The position numbers and the translations under genes were made by a program. This document shows, one piece after another, positions 56,000-64,000 of a stretch of 64,000 nucleotides of DNA. The notes under the pieces were generated by a model. That model was not told the origin of the DNA, made no database searches, and worked only from the letters and a program-made list of their open reading frames with translations. Numbering within the stretch: the first letter of the stretch is position 1; each line of letters opens with the position of its first letter. Source of the stretch: Pseudomonas sp. DTU_2021_1001937_2_SI_NGA_ILE_001 (GTDB taxonomy: Bacteria; Pseudomonadota; Gammaproteobacteria; Pseudomonadales; Pseudomonadaceae); the NCBI RefSeq assembly GCF_032463525.1, contig NZ_CP135971.1:1612001-1676000 (forward strand). Reading direction: 5' to 3'.

Positions 56000-56572
56000 C
56001 TACAGCACCACGGTGCGAACGAAACGCAGCAGCGCGGCACCTCGGTTGTGAAATGCGTGGGTCTGGTGACTGGAGAACATGAAGAATTCGCCAGCCTCGA
56101 TCCGTTGGGGCTGCTCGCCGCCGCCCAGTTGCAACGTCAGCTGACCTTCGATGACATAGACCTGCTGGCTCCAGCCCTCGGGGTCCGACTCCGCCTGGTA
56201 ACAGTCGCCCGGCTCCAGACTGAACTCCCACAATTCCACCTCACGCCGGGCCAGTGCCTTGGACAGCAGCACGGCCTTGCTGCCCGGCCGACCGCCAGCC
56301 CAGGCCAGCTCGTTAATGCGGCTGTGGTCCTGGACGTCAGGCGCCTGGATCAGATCGCTGAAGGCGACATCCAGGGCCTCTGCCACACGATCCAGGGTCG
56401 CCAGGCTGACATTGTTCTCACCCGCCTCGATGGCTACCAGCATGCGCCGGCTGACGCCCGAGGCATCGGCCAACGCGCTCTGGCTGAGACCCGCAGCATT
56501 GCGCAGGCGGCGCACGTTGTGCCCCACGTGCTGCAGCACCGGCGCACGGTGCGAATTTACTTTGTGCATCAT
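56000..56572 (-). CDS. XRE-family regulator with C-terminal cupin domain
   Basis: 190 residues: an N-terminal XRE helix-turn-helix (VGHNVRRLRNAAGLSQSALADASGVSRRMLVAIEAGENNVSLATLDRVAEAL) and a C-terminal cupin (WSQQVYVIEGQLTLQLGG, FFMFSSHQTHAFHN) that should bind a small effector. ATG 56572 or 56569 fits; GAG stands ahead. A TATAAT-like -10 lies 25-35 bases upstream on this strand. It is divergent from the EamA exporter gene, which it probably controls. Confidence 0.87.
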   Translation of the reverse strand: MMHKVNSHRAPVLQHVGHNVRRLRNAAGLSQSALADASGVSRRMLVAIEAGENNVSLATLDRVAEALDVAFSDLIQAPDVQDHSRINELAWAGGRPGSKAVLLSKALARREVELWEFSLEPGDCYQAESDPEGWSQQVYVIEGQLTLQLGGGEQPQRIEAGEFFMFSSHQTHAFHNRGAALLRFVRTVVL

Positions 56573-56670
56573 ATTGCTCACTCGAAGCGGTTGCGCATTA
56601 TACTGCTCATCTTGCGGCGCATTGTGCGGCGCAGCGTTCCCGTCCTGCAAGACTTCACACCGGTACTGTC

Positions 56671-57588
56671 ATGAAATCGCCCACCCGCCTGCCGCACATC
56701 AGTAAGGCAGAAGCTGTCCTGATCTTCATCACCATGCTCTGGGGCGGCACTTTCCTGCTCGTCCAGCACGCCATGAGCCTCAGCGGCCCGATGTTCTTCG
56801 TCGGCCTGCGCTTCGCCGCCGCTGCACTGTTCGTCGCTCTGGTGTCGGGTAAGGCCCTGCGTGGCCTGACCCTGCTGGAACTGCGTGCCGGCCTGTTCAT
56901 CGGCACCGCGATCATGCTCGGCTACGGCTTGCAGACCGTCGGCCTGCAGAGCATTCCCAGCAGCCAGTCGGCGTTCATCACGGCCCTCTATGTGCCCTTC
57001 GTACCGCTATTGCAGTGGCTGGTGCTGGGGCGTCGCCCTGGGCTGATGCCCAGCCTGGGTATCATGCTGGCATTCACTGGCCTGATCCTGCTGTCAGGCC
57101 CGCAGGGCGCAGCGCTGAACTTCAGCCCCGGCGAGATCGCCACCATCATCAGCGCCGTGGCCATCGCCGCGGAAATCATCCTGATCAGCGCCTACGCCGG
57201 GCAGGTCGACGTGCGCCGCATCTCCGTGGTGCAACTGGCCACGGCCTCGGCCCTGGCGTTCCTGATGGTGGTCCCCACTGGCGAGCGCCTGCCGACGTTC
57301 TCCTGGCAACTGCTGGGCATCGTCCTCGGCCTGGGCGCCATGAGTGCGGTCATCCAAGTGGCGATGAACTGGGCGCAGAAAAGCGTCTCGCCCACTCGTG
57401 CCACGGTCATCTACGCCGGCGAACCGGTCTGGGCCGGCATCGCCGGGCGCCTGGCCGGTGAGCGCCTGCCTGGCCTGGCCTTGCTTGGGGGTGCGCTGAT
57501 CGTCGTCGGCGTGATTGTCAGCGAAATGAAAAAACGCCAGGCTGCCAGCACGCCGCAGACCGATGCCGTCATTCACAAGGCCGAGTGA
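56671..57588 (+). CDS. EamA/DMT-family transporter
   Basis: 305 residues with ten predicted membrane helices and two EamA repeats. Blocks such as MLWGGTFLLVQHAMSLSGPMFFVGLRFAAAALFV and TRATVIYAGEPVWAGIAGRLAGERL are typical of drug/metabolite exporters. The substrate is unknown; the divergent cupin regulator suggests an amino acid or other small metabolite. Confidence 0.88.
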   Translation: MKSPTRLPHISKAEAVLIFITMLWGGTFLLVQHAMSLSGPMFFVGLRFAAAALFVALVSGKALRGLTLLELRAGLFIGTAIMLGYGLQTVGLQSIPSSQSAFITALYVPFVPLLQWLVLGRRPGLMPSLGIMLAFTGLILLSGPQGAALNFSPGEIATIISAVAIAAEIILISAYAGQVDVRRISVVQLATASALAFLMVVPTGERLPTFSWQLLGIVLGLGAMSAVIQVAMNWAQKSVSPTRATVIYAGEPVWAGIAGRLAGERLPGLALLGGALIVVGVIVSEMKKRQAASTPQTDAVIHKAE

Positions 57589-57713
57589 CATTCGCCGGGC
57601 GCGAGCCTGTCGCGCCCCTTCCCCCCGGCCACTGACGCGGCCGCACGGACTTTCGCTGCACCGCGACGGTCACAGTTGCTGTAACCCCCTCCTGCCAAAC
57701 TGACCAACCGGGA

Positions 57714-57757
57714 TGATGCCAAGCGAGCTGATGCTGTTATGGCATCAGACATTTTTT
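57714..57757 (+). terminator. Inverted repeat with T-run upstream of pha operon
   Basis: TGATGCCA (57714-57721) and TGGCATCA (57740-57747) are a perfect inverted repeat, followed by GACATTTTTTG. It could terminate the EamA transcript or be an operator of the pha promoter just downstream. Confidence 0.45.
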
Positions 57758-57782
57758 GTAGGAAATTACCCGGGGTGCGAGT

Positions 57783-57811
57783 TTGGCGATGAACATACTG
57801 GCACGTATGAT
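57783..57811 (+). promoter_or_regulatory. Sigma-70 promoter of the pha (Mrp) operon
   Basis: TTGGCG (57783-57788) and TATGAT (57806-57811) are 17 bases apart, 30 bases before the phaAB start codon. Confidence 0.7.
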
Positions 57812-57841
57812 GCTTAACATTTCTTCGCAGAATAGAAGCCT

Positions 57842-60793
57842 ATGTCCCTGATAGTTCTACTGCTTCTGCCTTTCATCGGCAGCTGTCTGGCGGCCTTTCT
57901 GCCGCACAACGCGCGTAACGCCGAGTCTCTGCTCGCCGGGCTGATCGCCGTCACCGGCGCCTTGCAGGTGGCGCTGTGGTATCCACAGATCGCCGATGGT
58001 GGGGTCATTCGCGAGGAATACCTGTGGCTGCCCAGCCTGGGCCTGAACTTCGTCCTGCGCATGGACGGCTTCGCCTGGCTGTTCGCCATGCTGGTGCTGG
58101 GCATCGGCACCCTGGTTTCGCTGTACGCGCGCTACTACATGTCACCGGATGATCCGGTGCCACGCTTCTTCGCCTTCTTCCTGGCCTTCATGGGCGCCAT
58201 GCTAGGCCTGGTGATCTCCGGCAACCTGATCCAGATCGTGTTCTTCTGGGAGCTGACCAGCGTTTTCTCCTTCCTGCTGATCGGCTACTGGCACCATCGC
58301 AACGACGCCCGCCGCGGCGCCTACATGGCCCTGCTGGTCACCGGTGCTGGTGGCCTGGCCTTGCTGGCCGGCGTTCTGGTGCTGGGCCATGTGGTGGGCA
58401 GCTACGATCTGGACCGGGTCCTCGCCGCAGGAGACCTGATTCGCGCCCATGCCCTGTACCCGGTGCTGCTGACGCTGATCCTGATCGGTGCGCTGAGCAA
58501 GAGCGCGCAATTCCCCTTCCACTTCTGGCTGCCCCACGCCATGGCCGCGCCGACGCCGGTATCGGCCTATCTGCACTCGGCCACCATGGTCAAGGCCGGC
58601 GTATTCCTGCTGGCACGGCTGTGGCCGGCACTCTCCGGCTCCGAGCAGTGGTTCTGGATCGTCAGCGGCGCCGGCGCCTGCACCCTGGTGCTCGGCGCCT
58701 TCGCGGCGATCTTCCAAAACGACCTCAAGGGCCTGCTGGCCTACTCGACCATCAGCCATCTGGGCCTGATTACCCTGCTGCTCGGCCTCAACAGTCCGCT
58801 GGCTGCGGTAGCGGCGGTGTTCCACATCCTCAACCACGCCACCTTCAAGGCCTCGTTGTTCATGGCGGCCGGGATCATCGACCACGAAAGCGGCACCCGC
58901 GACATTCGCCGCCTCAGCGGGCTGGTGAAGATGATTCCCTACACCGCCACCCTGGCCATGGTCGCCAGCGCCGCGATGGCCGGGGTGCCGTTGATGAATG
59001 GCTTCCTGTCCAAGGAAATGTTCTTCGCCGAGACGGTGTTCATTTCGTCCTCGGCCTGGGTGGAAATGGCCCTGCCCGTGGTGGCGACCGTGGCCGGTGC
59101 GTTCAGCGTGGCCTACTCGTTGCGCTTTACCGTAGACGTATTCTTCGGTCCGCCAGCCAAGGACCTGCCGCTGCTGCCCCATGAGCCACCGCGCTGGATG
59201 CGCATGCCCGTGGAGTTGCTGGTACTGGCCTGCCTGGTGGTCGGCATCTTCCCGGCGCAATCGGTAGGCCCGCTGCTGGCTGCCGCCGCCAGACCAGTGG
59301 TCGGTGGTGAACTGCCCGAGTACAGCCTGGCGATCTGGCACGGCTGGAACGCCCCGATGATCATGAGCCTGATCGCCATGGCCGGCGGCATCGCGCTCTA
59401 CCTGCTATTGCGCAACCCGCTGCGCAGCGAGCGCTTCGCCGGGCCGCCGCTGATCGGTCGCCTGAATGGCAAGCGCTCGTTCGAACGCCTGCTGGTGGCG
59501 CTGATGCACTGGGCGCGGCGCTTCGAGCGGCTGATGACCACGCGCCGCCTGCAGGCACAGCTTTTTGCGCTGGTACTGGCCGCCGTGGTGCTGGGGTTCA
59601 TTCCCATGTACTTCAGTGGCCTGACCTGGGGAGACCGCCCCAAGATCCCCGGTTCGGGGGTCTTCGTGACCCTTTGGCTGATCGCCATTGCCTGTGCCCT
59701 GGGTGCGGCCTGGCAGGGCAAATACCACCGTCTTGCGGCATTGATCATGGTCAGCGTCTGCGGACTGATGACCTGCATCACCTTCGTCTGGTTCTCGGCA
59801 CCCGACCTGGCCCTCACCCAGCTGGTGGTCGAGGTGGTCACCACGGTACTGATCCTGCTCGGCCTGCGCTGGCTGCCACGCCGTAACGAAGCGGTGGCGG
59901 CGACCAGTACGCGATTCAAGGCACGCGCCCGCCGGGTTCGCGATTTCACCCTGGCGGTAGTGGTCGGCGGCGGCATGGCGGCACTGTCCTACGCCATGCT
60001 CACCCGGCAGACACCGAACATGATCTCGTCCTATTACCTGAGCCGCGCACTGCCCGAGGGCGGTGGCACCAACGTGGTCAACGTGATGCTGGTGGACTTC
60101 CGCGGCTTCGATACCTTCGGTGAAATCACTGTACTGAGCGTGGTGGCCCTCACCGTATTCGCCCTGTTGCGACGCTTCCGCCCCCCCAAGGAGAGCATCC
60201 CGCTGCCAGCCCAGCAGCGTCTGCTGGCTCGCGACGTGGCCACCGACCTGGTCAACCCGCGCAGTGCCAGCGACACCGCGCTGGGCTTCATGATGGTGCC
60301 GGCGGCGCTGGTGCGCCTGTTGCTGCCGATCGCCTTCCTGGTGTCGATGTACCTGTTCATGCGTGGCCATAACCAACCGGGCGGCGGTTTCGTCGCCGGC
60401 CTGGTGATGTCGGTGGCGTTCATCTTGCAGTACATGGTCGCCGGCACTCAGTGGGTCGAAGCGCACATGAGCCTGCGCCCGCAGCGCTGGATCGGCACCG
60501 GGCTGATCTGCGCGGTGCTCACCGGCCTGGGCGCCATGGCGTTGGGCTACCCGTTCATGACCACCCACACCGCCCACCTGCACCTGCCGATTCTCGGCGA
60601 CCTGCACGTGGCCAGCGCGCTGTTCTTCGACATCGGCGTGTATGCCGTGGTGGTCGGTTCGACCCTGCTGATCCTCACTGCACTGGGCCACCAGGCGGTG
60701 CGCAGCCATCGACCCACCTCGCTGCCCAAGCCGTTAGGGGCGCCGACCCCGGCACCGGCGGTCGTCGTTCATTCACAAGAAGGAGCTCTGTGA
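57842..60793 (+). CDS. phaAB: Mrp/Pha antiporter subunit A fused to subunit B
   Basis: 983 residues. Residues 1 to about 770 are MrpA: NuoL-like proton channel (helices including STSVFSFLLIGYWHHRND-like TSVFSFLLIGYW, FPFHFWLPHAMAAPTPVSAYLHSATMVKAG) with a C-terminal DUF4040/MbhE-like part; about 800-950 is an MnhB domain (MVPAALVRLLLPIAFLVSMYLFMRGHNQPGGGFVAGL). The A-B fusion is the PhaAB form. It forms the core of a multi-subunit Na+(K+)/H+ antiporter in the inner membrane. First gene of the operon; the next start overlaps its stop by one base. Confidence 0.93.
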   Translation: MSLIVLLLLPFIGSCLAAFLPHNARNAESLLAGLIAVTGALQVALWYPQIADGGVIREEYLWLPSLGLNFVLRMDGFAWLFAMLVLGIGTLVSLYARYYMSPDDPVPRFFAFFLAFMGAMLGLVISGNLIQIVFFWELTSVFSFLLIGYWHHRNDARRGAYMALLVTGAGGLALLAGVLVLGHVVGSYDLDRVLAAGDLIRAHALYPVLLTLILIGALSKSAQFPFHFWLPHAMAAPTPVSAYLHSATMVKAGVFLLARLWPALSGSEQWFWIVSGAGACTLVLGAFAAIFQNDLKGLLAYSTISHLGLITLLLGLNSPLAAVAAVFHILNHATFKASLFMAAGIIDHESGTRDIRRLSGLVKMIPYTATLAMVASAAMAGVPLMNGFLSKEMFFAETVFISSSAWVEMALPVVATVAGAFSVAYSLRFTVDVFFGPPAKDLPLLPHEPPRWMRMPVELLVLACLVVGIFPAQSVGPLLAAAARPVVGGELPEYSLAIWHGWNAPMIMSLIAMAGGIALYLLLRNPLRSERFAGPPLIGRLNGKRSFERLLVALMHWARRFERLMTTRRLQAQLFALVLAAVVLGFIPMYFSGLTWGDRPKIPGSGVFVTLWLIAIACALGAAWQGKYHRLAALIMVSVCGLMTCITFVWFSAPDLALTQLVVEVVTTVLILLGLRWLPRRNEAVAATSTRFKARARRVRDFTLAVVVGGGMAALSYAMLTRQTPNMISSYYLSRALPEGGGTNVVNVMLVDFRGFDTFGEITVLSVVALTVFALLRRFRPPKESIPLPAQQRLLARDVATDLVNPRSASDTALGFMMVPAALVRLLLPIAFLVSMYLFMRGHNQPGGGFVAGLVMSVAFILQYMVAGTQWVEAHMSLRPQRWIGTGLICAVLTGLGAMALGYPFMTTHTAHLHLPILGDLHVASALFFDIGVYAVVVGSTLLILTALGHQAVRSHRPTSLPKPLGAPTPAPAVVVHSQEGAL

Positions 60794-61137
60794 TGGAAGA
60801 AGTCATCGCCATTGCCATTGGCGTACTGGCCGCCTCGGGCGTCTGGCTGATCCTGCGGCCACGAACCTTCCAGGTCATCATGGGCCTGTGCCTGCTGTCA
60901 TACGGCGTCAACCTGTTCATCTTCAGCATGGGCAGCCTGTTCATCGGCAAGGAGCCGATCATCAAGGACGGCGTGCCGCATGACCTGCTGCACTACACCG
61001 ACCCGTTGCCCCAGGCGCTGGTACTCACCGCCATCGTCATCAGCTTCGCCATGACCGCGCTGTTCCTGGTAGTGCTGCTGGCCTCGCGCGGGCTGACCGG
61101 CACCGACCACGTGGACGGTCGGGAGCCCAAGGCATGA
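60793..61137 (+). CDS. phaC: Mrp/Pha antiporter subunit C
   Basis: 114 residues, three membrane helices, NuoK-like (MnhC family). GLCLLSYGVNLFIFSMG and PLPQALVLTAIVISFAMTALFL are the conserved helices with the family glutamate replaced by context typical of MrpC. The ATG shares a base with the phaAB stop; its stop overlaps the phaD start. Confidence 0.93.
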   Translation: MEEVIAIAIGVLAASGVWLILRPRTFQVIMGLCLLSYGVNLFIFSMGSLFIGKEPIIKDGVPHDLLHYTDPLPQALVLTAIVISFAMTALFLVVLLASRGLTGTDHVDGREPKA

Positions 61138-62813
61138 GTGGCATCAACCAGTTGATCATCGTGCCCATCCTGCTGCCCCTGCTGACTGCCGGGCTGATGC
61201 TCTGGCTGGGCGAGAAACATCGTCCGCTCAAGGCACGCATCAATCTGTTCTCCACCATGATCGGCCTGGCCGTGGCCATACGCCTGCTGATGTGGGTGCA
61301 GGAAAGCGGCGGCATGGGCTCGATCGGCGTCTACATGCCAGGCAACTGGGAAGTGCCCTTTGGCATCGTGCTGGTGGTCGACCACCTCTCGGCGCTGATG
61401 CTGGTGCTGACCGGGATCATCGCCGTGTGTGCGCTGCTGTTCGCCCTGGCGCGCTGGGACAAGGCTGGAGCAAGCTTCCATGCGCTGTTCCAGATCCAGC
61501 TGATGGGCCTGTATGGCGCCTTCCTCACCGCCGATCTGTTCAACCTCTTCGTGTTCTTCGAGGTGCTGCTGGCGGCCTCTTACGGCCTGATGCTGCACGG
61601 TTCCGGACGCGCGCGGGTGTCGTCGGGGCTGCACTACATCGCGATCAACCTGCTGGCCTCGTCACTGTTCCTGATCGGTGCGGCACTGATCTATGGCGTG
61701 ACCGGTACCCTGAACATGGCCGACCTGGCGGTGAAGATCCCCCAGGTCAGTGAAGCCGACCGGGGCCTGCTGCATGCGGGCGCGGCGATCCTGGCCACGG
61801 CGTTTCTGGCCAAGGCCGGCATGTGGCCGCTGAATTTCTGGCTGGTGCCGGCCTACTCGGCGGCCAGTGCGCCGGTGGCCGCGATGTTCGCGATCATGAC
61901 CAAGGTCGGCATCTACACCCTGCTGCGTCTGTGGACCCTGTTGTTCTCCGAGCATGCCGAAGCCTCGGCATTCTTCGGTGGCGAATGGCTGATCATCGGC
62001 GGCATGCTGACCATCGCCACGGCAGCGGTAGCGATCATCGCCGCCCAGCGCCTGGAGCGCATGGCCAGCCTGAGCATTCTGGTCTCGGCGGGCATCCTGC
62101 TGTCGGCAATCGGCTTCGCACAACCGGGCCTCACCGCCGGTGCGCTGTTCTACCTGGTCAGCTCGACCCTGGCACTGAGCGCGCTATTTCTGCTCGGCGA
62201 GCTGATCGAGCGCACGCGCTCGGCCAACCAGTACGGCGAAGACGAAGACGCCGATCAGTTGCCGCACAATCTGGAGTCTCTGCACCCACCGCGCGGCAGC
62301 AACCTCGACGAAGAAGAGAACATCGTTGTCGGCCAGGTCATTCCCATGACCATGGCCTTCCTGGGCTTGTGCTTCGTCGCCTGCGCCCTTCTGGTCATCG
62401 GCATGCCGCCGCTTTCCGGGTTCATTGGCAAGCTGACCCTGCTCAATGCCTTGCTCAACCCCGAGGGTCTGGGCAGCACCAGCAATCCGCCGGTCTCGCT
62501 GGAAGCCTGGCTGCTCATCGCACTGCTGGTGTTTTCTGGCCTGGCGGCACTGATGTCGTTCGTGCGCCTGGGCATCCAGCGCTTCTGGACACCCCGGGAA
62601 ACGCCATCGCCGCTACTGCGCCACAGCGAGTACCTGCCCATCGTGCTGTTGCTGGGCCTGTGCATCACCCTGACCTTCAAGGCCGAGCCGCTGCTGCTCT
62701 ATACCCAGCAGACCGCCGCGACCCTGCATGAGCCCCAACAATACATCCAGTCGGTAATGGCCACTCGCCCACTGCCGGGTACCACCCTCAACACCTCGCA
62801 GGTGCAGCCATGA
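61134..62813 (+). CDS. phaD: Mrp/Pha antiporter subunit D
   Basis: 559 residues, about 14 membrane helices, NuoM/N-like proton-translocating subunit. FFEVLLAASYGLMLHGSG and AKAGMWPLNFWLVPAYSAASAPVAAMFAIMTKVGIY contain the conserved glutamate and lysines of the channel. A charged insert around residues 365-400 (YGEDEDADQLPHN) lies in a loop. Overlaps both neighbours by four bases (ATGA). Confidence 0.94.
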   Translation: MSGINQLIIVPILLPLLTAGLMLWLGEKHRPLKARINLFSTMIGLAVAIRLLMWVQESGGMGSIGVYMPGNWEVPFGIVLVVDHLSALMLVLTGIIAVCALLFALARWDKAGASFHALFQIQLMGLYGAFLTADLFNLFVFFEVLLAASYGLMLHGSGRARVSSGLHYIAINLLASSLFLIGAALIYGVTGTLNMADLAVKIPQVSEADRGLLHAGAAILATAFLAKAGMWPLNFWLVPAYSAASAPVAAMFAIMTKVGIYTLLRLWTLLFSEHAEASAFFGGEWLIIGGMLTIATAAVAIIAAQRLERMASLSILVSAGILLSAIGFAQPGLTAGALFYLVSSTLALSALFLLGELIERTRSANQYGEDEDADQLPHNLESLHPPRGSNLDEEENIVVGQVIPMTMAFLGLCFVACALLVIGMPPLSGFIGKLTLLNALLNPEGLGSTSNPPVSLEAWLLIALLVFSGLAALMSFVRLGIQRFWTPRETPSPLLRHSEYLPIVLLLGLCITLTFKAEPLLLYTQQTAATLHEPQQYIQSVMATRPLPGTTLNTSQVQP

Positions 62814-63298
62814 AACGACTGTTCCCCGCTCCGCTGTTGTCACTGGCGCTCTGGGGCCTGTGGCTGGTCCTGAATCTCTCCCTGAGCGCCGGGCACATCC
62901 TGCTGGGCGCCCTGCTGGGCTTTCTCGCCCCACTGATGTTCGCCTCGCTGCGGCCGATGCCGGTGCGCGTCCGCAAACCAGGCACCATCGTGCGCCTCAT
63001 CTTCAATGTCGGTATCGATGTGGTGGCCTCGAACCTGCAGGTGGCGCGCTCGGTATGGACGCTCAAGCGTCGCCCGCCACGCTCGGCCTTCGTGCGTATT
63101 CCACTGGATATGCGTGATGCCCATGGCCTGGCAGCTCTGGCGATGGTCTGTACGGTGGTCCCCGGCACGGTCTGGTCGGAACTGGCCCTGGACCGCAGCA
63201 TCCTGCTGATGCACGTGTTCGACCTGGAGGATGAAGCGCGCTTCATCGAACACTTCAAGAGCACCTACGAGCGCCCCTTGATGGAGATCTTCCAATGA
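62810..63298 (+). CDS. phaE: Mrp/Pha antiporter subunit E
   Basis: 162 residues with two to three N-terminal membrane helices and a C-terminal soluble domain, MnhE family. ALWGLWLVLNLSLSAGHILLGALLG and MVCTVVPGTVWSEL, VFDLEDE are the family blocks. Start and stop overlap the adjacent genes. Confidence 0.93.
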   Translation: MKRLFPAPLLSLALWGLWLVLNLSLSAGHILLGALLGFLAPLMFASLRPMPVRVRKPGTIVRLIFNVGIDVVASNLQVARSVWTLKRRPPRSAFVRIPLDMRDAHGLAALAMVCTVVPGTVWSELALDRSILLMHVFDLEDEARFIEHFKSTYERPLMEIFQ

Positions 63299-63573
63299 GT
63301 GACCTGCTCAGCCTGGCGATACTGGCCAGCCTTTCGATATTCGCCTTGGCGATGGTCCTGACCCTGTTGCGTCTGTTTCGCGGCCCTTCTGCCCAGGACC
63401 GGGTGCTGGCCCTGGACTACCTGTACATCATCGGCATGCTGATGATGCTGGTGCTGGGCATTCGTTATGCCAGCGACACCTATTTCGAGGCGGCGCTGCT
63501 GATCGCACTGTTCGGCTTCGTGGGCTCATTCGCCCTGGCCAAATTCCTGCTGCGCGGTGAGGTGATCGAATGA
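63295..63573 (+). CDS. phaF: Mrp/Pha antiporter subunit F
   Basis: 92 residues, three membrane helices, MnhF family; LLRLFRGPSAQDRVLALDYL after the first helix is diagnostic. ATGA overlaps at both ends. Confidence 0.93.
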   Translation: MSDLLSLAILASLSIFALAMVLTLLRLFRGPSAQDRVLALDYLYIIGMLMMLVLGIRYASDTYFEAALLIALFGFVGSFALAKFLLRGEVIE

Positions 63574-63932
63574 CCAGCGACGTGCCGTACTGGATCGAGG
63601 TGCTGACCGCGATTCTGCTGCTGACCAGCAGCCTGTTCACGCTGACCGGTGCGATTGGCGTGTTGCGCCTGAAGGACTTTTTCCAGCGCATGCACCCGAC
63701 TGCGCTGGCCTCGACCATCGGCACCTGGTGCGTGGCCCTGGCGTCGATCATCTATTTCTCAGCCCTCAAACAGGCACCGGTGATGCACGCGTGGCTGATC
63801 CCGATCCTGCTGGCGATCACGGTGCCGGTCACGACTCTGCTGCTGGCCCGCACCAGTCTGTTCCGCAAGCGCATGGCTGGCGAGGACGTACCGCCAGAGG
63901 TCAGCGGCGACCGCCCGGCCCAGGAAGGCTGA
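63570..63932 (+). CDS. phaG: Mrp/Pha antiporter subunit G
   Basis: 120 residues, three membrane helices, MnhG family: LTGAIGVLRLKDFFQRMHPTALASTIGTWC is the signature, with GVLRLxDxxxRMH. It ends the seven-domain, six-gene antiporter operon. Confidence 0.93.
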   Translation: MTSDVPYWIEVLTAILLLTSSLFTLTGAIGVLRLKDFFQRMHPTALASTIGTWCVALASIIYFSALKQAPVMHAWLIPILLAITVPVTTLLLARTSLFRKRMAGEDVPPEVSGDRPAQEG

Positions 63933-63959
63933 AGCCCGAAGATTCGACCGGCAGGCAGG

Positions 63960-64000
63960 TCATTCGCTGGCGCGGAAGTTCAGCTCGCCCTTGCGCCACT
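63960..64000 (-). CDS. C-terminal end of an unidentified gene
   Basis: A minus-strand frame reads WRKGELNFRASE and then TGA at 63960-63962, and is open to the window edge. Twelve codons are too few to name the protein. It would converge on phaG. Confidence 0.35.
   Translation of the reverse strand, partial: WRKGELNFRASE

Noticed and set aside
55904..56674. 256-codon plus-strand open frame over the XRE-cupin gene
   Set aside because: Starts in REP repeats and runs antisense to a gene with clear HTH and cupin motifs.

Overview
The window reads as chromosome of a GC-rich Gammaproteobacterium of the genus Pseudomonas, most likely the P. putida / P. fluorescens side of it. The evidence is codon use, fpvGHJKCDEF-type siderophore genes, a DUF1654 gene, dual Lol permeases around LolD, long-form QueF, a fused PhaAB antiporter subunit, and putida-type REP elements (gtgggagcggctttagccgc and relatives). 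No plasmid or phage backbone, insertion sequence, rRNA or CRISPR array was seen. Family names come from reading the translated proteins; no database search was run.

Layout. 1-5.3 kb (minus strand): end of dusC, a thioesterase, a tandem triplication of tRNA-Ala(GGC)/tRNA-Glu(TTC) behind one strong promoter, gltX and uvrB. 5.6-6.8 kb: an aromatic aminotransferase. 7.0-13.2 kb: an eight-gene, tightly overlapping operon matching fpvG-H-J-K-C-D-E-F, whose products reduce ferri-siderophore in the periplasm and handle the released iron. 13.2-19 kb: a small SnoaL-like exported protein, a translationally coupled four-gene phosphorelay (kinase, NarL-type regulator, hybrid kinase, receiver-only protein) and a universal stress protein. 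19.2-22.4 kb: dusA, a LysE exporter, an orphan lambda-type endolysin (GH104), a small lipoprotein and a DUF1654 gene with a perfect LexA box. 22.6-30.2 kb: tal, rssC-rssB (RpoS control), a PilZ protein, LysR/GNAT divergent pair, mlaA/vacJ, a HAD-like protein without its nucleophile, DUF4404, queF. 30.3-38.5 kb: copRS, lolCDE, a second PilZ protein, a glycerophosphodiesterase and sthA. 38.8-48.7 kb: an MFS carboxylate symporter, a long GAPDH, mfd, a CsiV-like protein and a SWIM-SNF2 helicase. 48.9-57.6 kb: an aldo/keto reductase with a Tat-like leader, ligD and ku (NHEJ), stand-alone ssuD, an ABM-domain protein and soxR sharing a SoxR box, a REP cluster, an XRE-cupin regulator and an EamA exporter. 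57.8-63.9 kb: the phaAB-C-D-E-F-G (Mrp) Na+/K+:H+ antiporter operon, followed by the end of another minus-strand gene.

Themes: envelope maintenance (Lol, MlaA), metal handling (Fpv, CopRS), DNA repair (UvrB, Mfd, Ku/LigD), redox balance (SthA, GAPDH, transaldolase, SoxR) and signalling. The least explained parts are the four-gene phosphorelay, the endolysin/DUF1654 segment, and the operator-like repeats upstream of the MFS gene.
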